64,000 bases of DNA from Chaetoceros tenuissimus. Lineage: Eukaryota > Bacillariophyta > Thalassiosirophyceae > Chaetocerotales > Chaetocerotaceae. Shown one piece after another: positions 42,468 to 53,493 of the stretch. The stretch covers positions 3,720,001-3,784,000 of the forward strand of contig BLLK01000047.1 of the NCBI GenBank assembly GCA_021927905.1. Reading direction: 5' to 3'. A program made the translations under genes and the position numbers. The stretch's first letter is position 1, and the number at the start of each line of letters is the position of its first letter. The notes under the pieces were generated by a model. That model was not told the DNA's origin. It did no database searches and was given only the letters and a program-made list of their open reading frames with translations.

Positions 42468-42823
42468 TGTATGGGAATGCCGAGATTTCTAATTTATGAG
42501 ATAGCAAGGTGTGTGCATAGTGTGCAACAACATAGATTGATGTAAGATGTAAGTACATAGGCTTTGAGTAAGTGTATGATGAATGATGATGATTCATTCA
42601 ATATCTCAATGACGTTGTAGAATTTGGTGTTTTAGCTAAGAAATGAGTCACTCATATTTCTCGCCTCACATTTTGCAAGCTAAAAACTTCTTCGAGGTGC
42701 ACTTCGAGCACCTCGAAGAAGAAATTCCAGTAATAATGTTCAGAAAATAGATCGATCACATAGAACATTGACAATTTATTCATCCATACAGTATCAACAA
42801 TATAGTACTTTATTAGATCCATC
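42468..42823. other. Divergent intergenic region with strong hairpin
   Basis: Holds the promoters of the lumenal protein (minus) and the Pro-Ser/ShKT-like gene (plus). The perfect hairpin at 42687-42721 lies in the half closer to the latter. Confidence 0.55.
42687..42721. promoter_or_regulatory. 14-bp perfect inverted repeat, 7-nt spacer
   Basis: The left arm cttcttcgaggtgc (42687-42700) pairs fully with 42708-42721 around acttcga. The arms contain TTC and GAA units spaced somewhat like heat-shock elements. It could be a dimeric factor site or an RNA/DNA hairpin; function is not shown by the sequence. Confidence 0.55.
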
Positions 42824-44175
42824 ATGTTTGTAACCAAGTCTTGTCTTGCTCTCCTCACCTTTGCTTTTGCATCCATCATTCCGAAGGTCGCAACACAATG
42901 CCTCAACAGTGAAACCTACACATATTTAGATGGGAGTAAAGAAAGAACTTGCAAAAACATTGGATTCAAGGAATCGAGACGTGCGGTATTATGTGCAATT
43001 GCTGAAGTTTCCCAGAACTGCCCTTTTTCTTGCGGTGTATGCTGTGAAGATAATGCCGACTTTCGCTGGGAAAAGAACAATCCACTTAAAAATCCTGCGA
43101 AATGCCTTTGGCTTTCAAAGAAACAAAAACGTATTGACAGATATTGCGACAAGACCAAGACTCAGGTTGCAGGAGGATACTTGACCGACACAATTACAGT
43201 TCGATATGGATGCCCTGTCACTTGTGAATATTGTAAGCAATATATTCCTGTACCAACCGAAGATCCAACTGCTGCTCCAGTTACCACCCCAGGACCAACC
43301 CCTACTCAGCCTTTCCCAGCTCCTTCTCGCCCACCTTCACCTATGCCTTCTCCTTTCCCAACTTTGAGAGTAAGTTTTCATTATTGATACAAAATGTAAT
43401 GAATACTATGTGGTTCAATGTTCAACATTTCATCTTTTCATTTGTATATATTTATTCTTTTGTCTACTACAGCCTACAAGTAGCCCATCAGATGCTCCAT
43501 CCATGGTTCCGTCGCTATCTCCGTCTGATTCACCATCAAGCATTCCTTCCATCAGCCCATCTATGGTTCCTTCAACGGTACCTTCAGACTCTCCATCCAT
43601 GGTACCTTCAGATGTGCCTTCAGATTCTCCATCTCAAGTTCCATCTGGTGAGTTGTAGACTCATTACATGACATGAATTGAAAAAGATTCTGCGTTTGAA
43701 CGATTGTGCTCACCTTCATCATTATTATTTTTTTAATCAATAGACGAACCATCAATGCTCCCATCTATGGTTCCATCTGGTAAGTGTTATCTCAACTGAG
43801 ACTTTCATTTCTACAATTGTTCCATAAAGAGAGAAAGAATGATGTATGATATCAGATAGACTGTGACTTTTATACGTTCGCTACTTCTCTCAATACTTGA
43901 TTGATACGTCACGTTTCACCTTCATCTTTAACTTGACTTGACTAACTCCAATATCTACTATTTCTCAATATCTACTATTTCTCAACTCAAAAATAGACGA
44001 ACCTTCTCAAGTTCCGTCTAAAGAACCTTCTCGCAGTCCTTCAAGCGTACCTTCAGACCAACCTTCACAAATTCCCTCAAAGGAACCAAGCAGAAGTCCA
44101 TCCAATAATCCAACATCTAGTATCAAGCCTTCTCCAAGTCCGAGTCATCGTCCATCTGTGGCACAAACACCTTAA
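42824..44175 (+). CDS. Secreted Pro-Ser repeat protein with two Cys-rich modules and repeat-sized exons
   Basis: Four exons, 42824-43369, 43473-43647, 43744-43779 and 43997-44175, giving 311 residues. A signal peptide (LLTFAFASIIPKVATQ) precedes two ShKT-like six-Cys modules (ending CPFSCGVC and CPVTCEYC), a [17 protein letters not shown] hinge also present in the genes at 33719 and 37316, then a Pro-Ser tail. The first intron is phase 0; the next two are phase 1 and both split a Gly/Asp codon in the same phrase (PS-G|GT...TAG|AC-GAA-CC), so the 36-nt third exon is a unit that can be added or skipped without shifting frame. The C-terminal modules of the larger paralogues are absent. Likely extracellular. 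Confidence 0.85.
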
Positions 44176-44669
44176 GCACTGGGAGATTTAGCGGGGAAAA
44201 TGAGTTTTGTAAATGGAATGACTATGGCAGGTTTGATGAACCGCGTAACTCTCAAGAAATGCGCATGAGTTCTCCCAATAATTTGTACCATTGCGAAAGT
44301 GGAAATTTTATGTCATACTGTGAAAGGGGAAGAAATATGTTTTGTAAATGAAATGAAGAAATAACTATGTCAGGTTTGACGAACCGCGTAACTCGCAAGA
44401 AGAAATGCGCATGAGTTCTCCCGATAGTTTGTACCAAGAAAAAGAGGAAACAGTGATTAAAGTAAGAATAGTTAACAAAGTTACTTCATTTTCAACTTTG
44501 TGGTGGAAAGGTTGAAGGGGGGAAGTAAAGGGGGACTATCGATAGCCACAATTTGTTTCCACACAAACTTCACTCATCTCTTCATACATATTGTTTCACA
44601 GATGTGTGTTCATTGCTGTTCATAGACTACAAGCAAACATTTATTACACAACACAAAGAAATATACAAA
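44176..44669. other. Intergenic region with an imperfect direct repeat
   Basis: Between two plus-strand genes. The left half is filled by the direct repeat at 44193-44435; the right half should hold the promoter of the DFRP1-like gene. Confidence 0.55.
44193..44435. repeat. Imperfect direct repeat, two copies of about 100 bp
   Basis: Copy 1 at 44193-44290 and copy 2 at 44327-44435 share blocks such as ttttgtaaatg, aaccgcgtaact, gaaatgcgcatgagttctcc and tttgtacca, with small indels. It lies in the 3' flank of the Pro-Ser gene. No coding potential. Confidence 0.85.
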
Positions 44670-45509
44670 ATGGCAAAAAAGGGAGCAAAGGCCAAGACAT
44701 CAACCAAAGCTGACCAAAAGAAAAAGCAAAAGGTTATCGAAGACAAAACATTCGGTCTCAAGAATAAAAACAAGTCCAAAAAGGTTCGAGACTATGTTCA
44801 ACAGGTGACCAACCATGTAATGAAAAGTGGAGATCCTAAAGAACGTCAGAAAAAGGAACTCATGGCGCGGAAAAAAGCAGAAGCCAAGGCTAGAAAGAAG
44901 GCTATGGAGGATGAACGTAATGCACTCTTTGGTGAAGCACTGTTGGCAGTTAGTAAAAAGACAACGACAAAGACAAAGGGTGGTATACAACAGAGTAAAG
45001 GAAGAGATGCAGATGAGCCAAAGGCAAAGGCTGGTCAAAGTCGCGCAATGAAGATGATGTTTCAAATGGACGCACAGGAAATGGAAGAGGCACTCAAGGC
45101 TGATCCAAACTATGTACCTACTCTAGAAGACGAGGTAGAGCTTCAACGACAAAGGAAATTGGCAGAGTTGAAAGCAAAGGGTATTAAAGGAACACCTATT
45201 ACAGAAGAAAGTTTCAAAGCATGGCAAGAAAAGAAGAAAAGAGCTAGACAAGAGGAAGCTAGGAAGAAGGTCGAGAAAGAGCTCAAAAAGAAGAAGGGCG
45301 GAAAAGGACTATCGGTGTTATCTGGTCGTGATCTATTTGAATACAAGAGAGATTTGTTCAAGGATGACGATGACGCAGAAGATGCGGATCATTTAGCTGG
45401 AAATGGATTGGAAGAGATAGAAGAAGTTGCAGAAAAGGTACAAAGTGATTTATTTTTGGACGGAGACGATGACGATCTAGATGACTTGGATGATCTTGAC
45501 GACGAGTAA
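44670..45509 (+). CDS. ZC3H15/DFRP1 (Tma46)-like protein lacking CCCH zinc fingers
   Basis: A 279-residue highly charged protein. The start KKKQKVIEDKTFGLKNK is the signature of ZC3H15/DFRP1, the partner that stabilises the GTPase DRG1. The C-terminal half also matches that family: GTPITEESFKAWQEKKK, GKGLSVLSGRDLFEYKRDLF with an acidic run after it, and a final acidic LDDLDDLDDE. Between these, where the family has two CCCH zinc fingers, there is a short Lys-rich stretch (SKKTTTKTKGGIQQSKG) and MKMMFQMDAQEMEEAL, with no Cys. It probably binds a DRG GTPase on ribosomes without zinc-finger RNA contacts. The start at 44670 matches the family N-terminus; the longer frame upstream does not. Confidence 0.85.
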   Translation: MAKKGAKAKTSTKADQKKKQKVIEDKTFGLKNKNKSKKVRDYVQQVTNHVMKSGDPKERQKKELMARKKAEAKARKKAMEDERNALFGEALLAVSKKTTTKTKGGIQQSKGRDADEPKAKAGQSRAMKMMFQMDAQEMEEALKADPNYVPTLEDEVELQRQRKLAELKAKGIKGTPITEESFKAWQEKKKRARQEEARKKVEKELKKKKGGKGLSVLSGRDLFEYKRDLFKDDDDAEDADHLAGNGLEEIEEVAEKVQSDLFLDGDDDDLDDLDDLDDE

Positions 45510-45832
45510 ATGCAAATGAAGGCATTTTTCCAAGTTAATATTTTTCCCTCAAAATCTATTATAAAAACTATCTTTAAAAGAAAATCAATTGCTACTCTTT
45601 AATCAATTCCAACAAGAACAACATCCCAAGGTGTTGGTAATAAAAAATCCACTTTTTTCTCTTGTGTCATCGTGACGTCATCAATCTAACGAGTTATGAG
45701 CCACATACGCTCTAAACTCTAAACCCATCACCCATCATTCCATCTTGAACTATTTTGAACGAAAGCTTTTATGCAATAGTAAAGAAGAAGGAATCTTCTT
45801 GAACTCATTATCCATTCTATACTTTCAATAAG
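45510..45832. other. Intergenic, nothing recognised
   Basis: Spacer of 323 bases between two plus-strand genes. The repeated phrase ctctaaactctaaaccc near 45710-45728 is noted without interpretation. Confidence 0.4.
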
Positions 45833-47913
45833 ATGAAATTCAACCAATCTGTATTGGCCCTATTGTGTCTTGTACAAGGAGCGCAAGAATCCCTTGCATT
45901 TGCTCCTTCAAAATTTTTATCCAAGAGTGTATCCAGACAACAATCGAAACTCAACGTATCTATCGGACTTGGACCTGGTGAAGAGGCAGCTGATGTACCT
46001 GTTGAACAGGCGGCACAAGAACCAGAAGAAATTGAAGCACCAGATTATGAATTGACTCGTGATTCTCGTCTCTCGGAATTTGATCGTGAATGTGATAGTT
46101 GGTATGGAAACATCCTCAAGGCAGACCAGCCTTCATTTTTGGGCAAGGTATCGGAGGAGGCTCTTCGTAGAATTAATACTCTTCCTAAACTTGAGAGACC
46201 GGTAAGTGAATTGCATATTTTACTTTTAATCTATATTGCCGAGATGAATATGCTAATGTACACATATCTTAGGCAAAGCTTTCAATTGGTGATAAAGAAT
46301 GGACTCCATATGTAGTTGATGTTCTTCCTGAATCACCTGTTTTGCCAGCATATGGACTTGAACAATATGGACTACCAATCGTACGTCGTAATGCAGAAGC
46401 ATGGAGAAGATATGATGTCAATGGACTTGTAGGAACAGACTATTCTGGATCTGTAGCTGGAACAGGAACAGACATTAGTCTTGATGATGCACAAGTTGAG
46501 AAATATACTGCAACATTGAAAGAAAAGAGGGCATGGATTGACGATGATGAATGCGAAGGAAGACTAGTATATATCAATGGAAGATTTGCACCATCTCTTT
46601 CCAAATTATCAGACATTGCAAAGAATATTTCTGGAGATGATATTGCAGATGAAAGTTTGATTGAGCAATTGAATAGATTACCAGATGGATTCACTGATCG
46701 TCTTGCTGCAGATGTTCCTTCAGGAGAGACTGATTTCTTGACTTCTATGGAGAAATTGAGTAGTCCAGATCATAACGTAGGAGCAGCAACCAGTCAATTC
46801 TCAATTAATAATCAGCAAGGAACAGCTTGCTTCGTTGCAATGAATTCCGTAAGAGCTGGATCTGTTGCATACGTCAATGTACCAGCTGAAGAAGAATCAA
46901 AACCAGTAATTATTGTTAATGCAATCACTGCAGATGGTGGACTCGAAAATGGAGAAGAAGGACAGGGAGTCTCAATCCACCCGCGTACTCTTGTAAATGC
47001 TGGAGACAATTCAAAATTGTCCGTAACAAATACCAATGTAGACCTTGATGATATTGAATCTGATGATGCAACTGCAAAATTTGTCAATGGAGTTATTCAA
47101 GTATATGTTGGACAGGATGCAAAGGTATCACATTCGTACCTTGAGGAGACTGGAGGTCTTGTCACTGCAGGAGTTGAAAATGGCACAGAAGATGATGTAG
47201 AAGGTGAAGAGTCACCAAGAGACATTGAAGCAAAGAGAAAAGCTCTCAAAAATACCCATTTTGAAATGATTGACGTACATGTTACTGGTGATGATGGGTG
47301 CTACGAAGGAACCGTCATGGGACTTGGAGGAAATGGACGTTCACGTATCGCAGTTTCCACAACATTATTGCGACCAGGAACCCATGCTGGAATCAATGGA
47401 TTCTCGCTTGCGGGAGGTGCTCAACGCACAGATATGAGAACTAATATTCACCACATTGCTCAAGGTTGCACAAGTAAGCAAGCGCAAAAGAATATGGTAG
47501 GAGGAAGAGCGACTGGTGCGTTCAAGGGAAGAATTCGTGTAGAACAAAGTGCACAACAAACTGATAGTGATCAGCTTGCAAGAACTATTCTCATGAGTGA
47601 CAAGGCAAAGGTGAATGCTATGCCATCTCTTGAAATTATCGCAGACGATGTGCAGTGTACACATGGAGCAACTGTATCTGACTTGAGTGAGGAAGAATTG
47701 TTTTATTTGAGATCACGTGGTGTTGATAGAACTACAGCACGTAACATGCTCATGTATGGATTTGTAGACGATATTTCATGTGGAATTGAAGAACTACTTC
47801 AGGGACACAAGGATGATCCTAATTCCTTGAGAAACAGAGTGATCAAGAGATTGGAGAATATGGTTCCTACTGGAGAGAAGGAACTTGTTGGAGGTGAATT
47901 CCAAAGTGTTTAA
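45833..47913 (+). CDS. SUFD: Plastid Fe-S cluster assembly scaffold protein SufD
   Basis: Two exons, 45833-46201 and 46273-47913, with a 71-nt intron, giving 669 residues. The presequence has a signal peptide ending in the diatom motif SLA|FAPSKF, then a Ser-rich transit part, so the protein goes to the plastid. The middle and C-terminal part is the SufB/SufD beta-helix core: YGLPIVRRNAEAWRRYD, NGRFAPSLSKL, GQDAKVSHSYLEETGG, TTLLRPGTHAGINGFSLAGG, MRTNIHHIAQGCTSKQAQKN, RIRVEQSAQQTDSDQLARTILMS and CTHGATVSDLSEEELFYLRSRG. In the SUF pathway SufB, SufC and SufD form the scaffold that builds Fe-S clusters. That SufB and SufC are plastid-encoded, as in other diatoms, is established knowledge for the group and not seen here. 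Confidence 0.93.
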
Positions 47914-48331
47914 ATAATGACCTCACGAGTAGTAATTATAAAAAAAAATAGAGATTTTTTCATTGACAAAAGAAAAAATGTACATTTTGTTGGCAGTTCT
48001 TGTCAGGCACAAAGAATATCAAAAGAGTTTGTTAAATGAAATTATGAAACATAAATAATTAGAAAGCTAACCAATCAATCATCAATCCGTTTCTTTTTGT
48101 AAAAATGCCACATGTAAAGGAAAGATGGGACTAAAGCACCAACAACCATGTTGTGTTGGTGTTTAGTGAAAGTACAACTATCGCCAACATCCCTTTTTGG
48201 CACTCTTTGGAAAAGACACAAAAGAAAACAAAAGAACAAATCTAATCAACACAAAACCTTTTGAAAGAACATTTCTAGAAGCTCATTTCTTACCAATCTT
48301 ATTCAATTCCTTTACACCTAAAGAAAACAAA
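47914..48331. other. Intergenic, nothing recognised
   Basis: Spacer between SufD and UBE2S, A-rich at the left. An in-frame extension of the UBE2S frame from 48197 has no family resemblance and is treated as 5' leader. Confidence 0.45.
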
Positions 48332-49326
48332 ATGTCTTCAGTTTCCAAGTCAACCGTTGCTTTACCACAACGAACTCGGGCCAGAGTGCAACGAGAAGTC
48401 ATCGGACTCCTCAAAAACGCTCCAGAAGGAATCAAGTTAATAGTCGATCCTGAGACTGGTCTCCCACCTTCTCTCAATGAAATCACGGTACGTCATGCAT
48501 TAGCTTTATTCAGTAAAGAGAATGAAATCAGTACAGCTTCACATGTGTCAGATTTCATCAAAAGAATTGCATATAATTCATGGTCGCCGATTTGACAGAA
48601 GCGAACACCTTCGCCAAATTTGTCCAATGGGAATATTATATACAAATGAAACGTGCTTTGTTTCTCTCTAATCAATTTTGGCTCTTCACTCACTTACTCA
48701 TCTTTGCTTTCTTTTATTCACAGGCTGAAATGGAAGGACCGACAGGAACACCATATGAAAAGAAGTACTTTCAGCTAAAGCTAGTCTTCTCATCCGACTT
48801 CCCAAGTTCCCCTCCAAGAGGTTTCTTCCTCACCAAAATCTATCATCCAAATGTAGACATGTCCACTGGTGCAATTTGTGTCAATACACTCAAGAAGGAC
48901 TGGTCACCTGAAGTTACCATGTCACATGTATTTGGTGTCATTCGATGTTTGCTAATTGTTCCTTTCCCTGAATCTAGTTTGAATGATGAAGCGGGGAAAT
49001 TGTTTATGGAGTCATATGAAGAGTACGCAAGACGTGCAAAATTAATGGCAAATGTTCATGCGAAGGATGTTTCGAATAGTGAAGCATGTGCAAAGTCTGA
49101 CTCGCCAATGAAAATGAAGGAGAATGAAGGAGAGAATGTCAACTGTAATAAAAAGGTTTCCTCTTCCGCCAGCTCCTCAGTGAGTGTTACTGTTTTGAAG
49201 CAAAGTAATTCTGCAGAACGTAATGCTTCCGACGGATCAACAGTTGCCACAAAGAAGGCTAAGAGTATGAAGACTGGCAAGTCGGCGGATAAAAAGAAGA
49301 AAAAGTCTGGGCTCAAGAGACTGTAA
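48332..49326 (+). CDS. UBE2S: Ubiquitin-conjugating enzyme E2 S (APC/C K11-chain E2)
   Basis: Two exons, 48332-48487 and 48724-49326, with a 236-nt intron, giving 252 residues. The joint LNEIT|AEMEGPTGTPYE aligns without gap to the UBE2S family (LTDLQVTIEGPEGTPYA in animals). The UBC fold follows with SSPPRGFFLTKIYHPNV, the catalytic Cys104 in GAICVNTLKKDW, and ESSLNDEAGKLFMESYEEYARRAKL. A Ser/Lys-rich tail of about 90 residues ends SGLKRL, close to the C-terminal RALRRL of animal UBE2S that docks on the anaphase-promoting complex. It therefore probably extends ubiquitin chains on APC/C substrates at mitosis. The start at 48332 matches family length. Confidence 0.93.
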
Positions 49327-50472
49327 CTATAGTACGAATGAACCAAAAGAAGATTCAGATGCTTTGGTCTTGTCATTTCTAAAGAACAAGGGATTGATAT
49401 ATCTTTTCTAATATTGATTACCATGTAGGTACCACAACCAAAGAAGAATCTGCAATCTTTCTTTATTCATTTGCTTGGGTCTTTTGAAGAGTCTCAAAAA
49501 TTTGGACATAGGTTAGGGCAGTACTCTCACATTATTACGCATACATAAGGTTTAGTAATCATTGATGTTTGATGATATATTTTCAATATTATACTCTTTA
49601 GATCCTAAATGGAGTTGGAATGGATTCTGACTGAATGGAGATTTCCAATATAACATGAAATATCTCATCATCTTTTATTATTTTATATTAAAAGAGAAAA
49701 TAGTTTTTAAAAGTAATATATTCAATGCAACCGATCTTTTTTCTACGATCACAAGAAATTGTAAACAATAAAATAGTTTCTTACTATAAAGTAAGAGATC
49801 GTCATTGTTCTACCCTCTAGCCAGATATTACATAGTCAACATACATATATTTCAACCTAAAACTCCATTAGAATATCTTATCATTTCGCTATCAGCTAAA
49901 GGCAATGTCAATGTTTATTTTTTTTACTTAGCAACAATCAGCACTTGTTCATCATTTTTCGTCAATTTATACTAGAACATATCTGGTTAGCCAAACAGCG
50001 TTGTTGGGGGAGTTGGGGGTAATCCCATCATGGACATGTCAAAACGCCTAATCAAGCATCAAACACGTTTCCGGAATCCCTCTCATGTTGGTGTGCCAAA
50101 ACTTGATGCCTACTTCTATGACGTATGAAGCGATATTGGAACGTACGTAAGATCATCAAAAAGGGACGACACACACGAGAAAGATATGAACAAACAATGT
50201 AATTACAGTGCGTACTACGCAATGGCCCCACTACAGCATTCATTCAATACAACTTGTTGTGATCTTTCTTGTTCATATTGCATATACTCCAAAATCTTCA
50301 GAACACAACTGCCTCAAGTAAAACTACTATTGAAGTATTGTTGTATTTTTGGATCATTACAATTCATGCTTCGCAAGAATCTCTTTCAATCAAGTTCGAG
50401 GCAAAATATCATTTTGTGAGGAGAAAAGGTGAACATATAAAGTTTCAACATATTGGATCAACACTCTGAAGT
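49327..50472. other. Long intergenic region, nothing recognised
   Basis: About 1.15 kb of AT-rich DNA with only short ORFs (50052-50243 minus; 50186-50469 plus) lacking domains. Part must be the promoter and leader of the KH gene. No RNA gene or repeat could be identified by eye. Confidence 0.45.
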
Positions 50473-51939
50473 ATGAGTACCGAGGAATTGAATGTAAGTG
50501 CATAGTTTCTCTTTCTTTTGCGAGAATATTCTACTCAACTCTTAGAATTCTTTTCTGATTCTAACCGTTGCTGACAACTATCATTGCCTCGACCATGTTC
50601 ATGACAGGATGAGAACAGGGAGGGAAAGAACAATGAGCCTTATGATGGAGAGGAAGGCAGCGATAGTGTGAATTCTGGTCACCTAGAGTCTGTTGGACAG
50701 ACTGTGGAGACAAGAAGCAGTTCAGTTGCATCTTCTCCAGAAAACAAACTCGAGAACTCTGATCAGATTGAGGAGACACCAGCGTCCAGTTCAGCTCATG
50801 ATGGACCTTCCAGAATTGCATGGGAATCTGGTGCTATTCCTACTTTATCTCAGCCTATTGTAACTTTGAAACTATTGCTATCAAACAACATGGCAGGATC
50901 AGTCATTGGGCGATCTGGGCAAACTGTGAAAGAATTGCAGACCAAATCTTCCTCCAAGATCCGTCTAGGTCAAAGTGGGGACTACTTTCCTGGATCCTCT
51001 GATCGAGTTTGCCTCATTCATGGGCCACTGGACAATGTTAAGTCAGCTATTGCACTTGTTTTGGAAAAACTGTATAACTTGCAACTTGAGCTAATTGACA
51101 ACCAACTAGGTCAAGGAGACCTTACTAATGAAAGCTCTTCTGCTTCTGAAGAGAATGAAAATAAGAAGTTCCGAATAAACTTCACAATGAAAATCCTAAT
51201 TCCCACTGCAGCATGTGGAATGCTGATTGGTAAAGAAGGATCTACAATACAAAAGCTAAAAGAAAAGGCAGGATGCTCTTCAGTGAGGTTGTCTCCAGTT
51301 CAAGTTGAGCAAAGTGCCACGAGAACTTTTGAGAGAGTTTTGACCGTTTCATCATATGACCTTGAAAGTTGCACTGCATTTGTCGGTTCTATCGTTGATG
51401 GATTTGTTAGACATCCTGACATATGTAGATATATGAATGGAACAACAAGCTACTCTAGCTCTAGAAATCACATGAACTATGGCTCTCGCCGAAATAATGC
51501 TCATGGTATCAGCAGTTACCCCAACCAAAGAGCTCATGCATCAACAATTCCTCTTGCTATAGACTCAACCAATATCCCAGTTGGGTATGATTCACCATCA
51601 TCTTCTGGGCATCTAAGACCGGCCAATTACATGAGCCCAGCCAGATCTTCGATGGACTCGCAACAATCTCATTACCCAGCGAGCAGCTCAACCCCACCCC
51701 AGTCCTTTACATCTACTGTAAACCTTGCAGTTCCTGATGAAATGATAGGGGCATTACTTGGACGACGTGGACAAACGCTTATAGACTTGCAAACTGAATC
51801 AGGTACACGCATACGAGTTAGTCAAAGAAATTCATTTGTACCTGGAACAAGAAATAGAATAGTAACCATCACAGGATCTCAAGAAAATATTGCTCGCGCG
51901 CGTCAGCTTATCCGTCAAGTTCTTTCCCGTACTCCTTAA
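50473..51939 (+). CDS. Triple KH-domain RNA-binding protein (PCBP/NOVA-like)
   Basis: Two exons: a 21-nt first coding exon at 50473-50493 (MSTEELN) and 50608-51939, with a 114-nt intron, giving 450 residues. KH1 (LKLLLSNNMAGSVIGRSGQT), KH2 (MKILIPTAACGMLIGKEGST) and KH3 (VNLAVPDEMIGALLGRRGQT) each carry the GXXG nucleic-acid-binding loop (GRSG, GKEG, GRRG). The spacing, two KH domains together then a Ser/Tyr-rich linker of about 120 residues and a third KH at the end, is that of poly(C)-binding and NOVA-type proteins, which regulate splicing, stability or translation of mRNA. The first exon is inferred from an ATG before a GTAAGT donor in the right phase; a start inside exon 2 is possible. 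Confidence 0.88.
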
Positions 51940-52809
51940 TTACAACCTATCTTCAAAAAAATTAGGCAAGTATAACTACACAACCACAACTTTTGTAGTG
52001 AGGGATTCACGTAAATTTCTTTGAAACATAAACGCTAAAAATAAGAGTAGAACTAATGCAAGCACTTTTATATTTTCTAGTCTTTTCTAGAAATGTATTG
52101 GTAACACAAGTATTCCTATTGATCATCTAAAAATTGGAATTGCAATCTATCTTTTGCTTTGTTTTCTTTTTCCTCCTTGTTCAAAATTCTTCTTGTTTGG
52201 TGTTCTCATCATCATCATGATGATTTGTCCTATGTTTCTTCTGACAGGGGTCAATATTTTTCCGACAAGATCATTTTAGCTGATGATGGTCATTGGCTTT
52301 TTGGAGACTTTTACTATACTTCTCTGCTATTACAGTAAAAAAAGCTTCTTTACCAAATTACATTCATGAATCATCAATTAAAATTTATGCATCAGAGCTT
52401 TCAGGAAGAATCCAAGAAACATCAATGTAGGCTATAGCATTTGCGAGTTCAAATTTGAAATTTAGATGAGATGCATGTTATTTATAAAATAAAAAGAAAA
52501 ACTTGAAAATCATATGATGAAGGAAATGTATGTTTATGCTATCAAAATTCTTTTCTTATAGCTTTGTTGTATAAGTTGTATTTTATTTTAAAGAAAGTAG
52601 AAGAAGAATTTTCTCGAAAAAAATGACGATGCAAAAGAGAAGAGGAGATAAAGCAAAAACTCGCATAGGCCTATTGTGATGTCTTTTCATAACGTGTCAT
52701 CATTTCTGACTCGATAGAAATCTAAAGATACTCTTGCTCGATCGCCGCTCTCAGTTTCATGCATCATTTTTTTCACACAAAACACAATTACTTATTGGAA
52801 AACAAAATC
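51940..52809. other. Intergenic, nothing recognised
   Basis: About 870 bases between two plus-strand genes. A short ATC/GAT palindromic run lies near 52210-52225. The frame upstream of the peroxiredoxin start (from 52759) is not protein-like. Confidence 0.45.
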
Positions 52810-53493
52810 ATGCCTGTAATCCCTGCTATCATTCTTTCTCTTGCTACCGGAGCTGCTGCTTTCTCTGCCCCTGCAGTTTCTTCATTTGCTGCACCTGTTG
52901 CAAAGGCTGAATGGAGCGAGCCAATCGCGGAAGGAGCAACTGTTCCATCTGTAACTTTCAAGACCCGTGTTCGTATTGAGAGCGAGGATGAGAATCCGTT
53001 TGACTGGAAGGATGTAACCAGTGAGGACTACTTTGCTGGAAAGAGAACTGTTGTTTTCTCTTTGCCTGGAGCTTTCACTCCAACATGTTCATCCACTCAT
53101 CTTCCAGGGTATGAAGCAGCCTATGAAGAAATCAAGTCTCTTGGTATCGATGAAGTTTACTGTCTCTCAGTAAACGATGCTTTTGTTATGAGACAGTGGG
53201 GACTTCATCAAGGACTTGAGGAAGATAAGACCATTGGAGCAAATGGATTCAAGAATGTAAAACTCATTCCAGATGGAGCTTGCCACTTCACAAGAGGAAT
53301 GGGAATGTCATGTGTTTGGGACTCCGAGAGAGGATTTGGAGAGCGTTCATGGCGCTATGCAGCTGTTATCAACGATATGAAAGTAGAGAAGCTATTTATC
53401 GAGCCGAACTTTGAACAGAACTCTGGACCTGATCCATTTGAGGTTTCTGATGCTAAGACCATGGTAGAGTATCTCAAGAGTGCTAGCAACTAA
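52810..53493 (+). CDS. Plastid type II peroxiredoxin (PrxII/Prx5)
   Basis: A 227-residue protein. The presequence has a signal peptide and an Ala-Phe motif (GAAA|FSAPAVSSFAAP), directing it to the plastid. The peroxidatic Cys93 is in PGAFTPTCSSTHLPGY, with a second Cys118 (VYCLSVND) 25 residues on, the spacing expected for the resolving Cys of atypical two-Cys PrxII. SVNDAFVMRQWG, LIPDGACHFTRGMGM and RSWRYAAVINDMKVEKLFIE are further family segments. The enzyme reduces hydrogen peroxide and organic peroxides with glutaredoxin or thioredoxin. Start chosen at 52810 (MPVIPAIILSLATG), which begins the signal peptide. Confidence 0.95.
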   Translation: MPVIPAIILSLATGAAAFSAPAVSSFAAPVAKAEWSEPIAEGATVPSVTFKTRVRIESEDENPFDWKDVTSEDYFAGKRTVVFSLPGAFTPTCSSTHLPGYEAAYEEIKSLGIDEVYCLSVNDAFVMRQWGLHQGLEEDKTIGANGFKNVKLIPDGACHFTRGMGMSCVWDSERGFGERSWRYAAVINDMKVEKLFIEPNFEQNSGPDPFEVSDAKTMVEYLKSASN

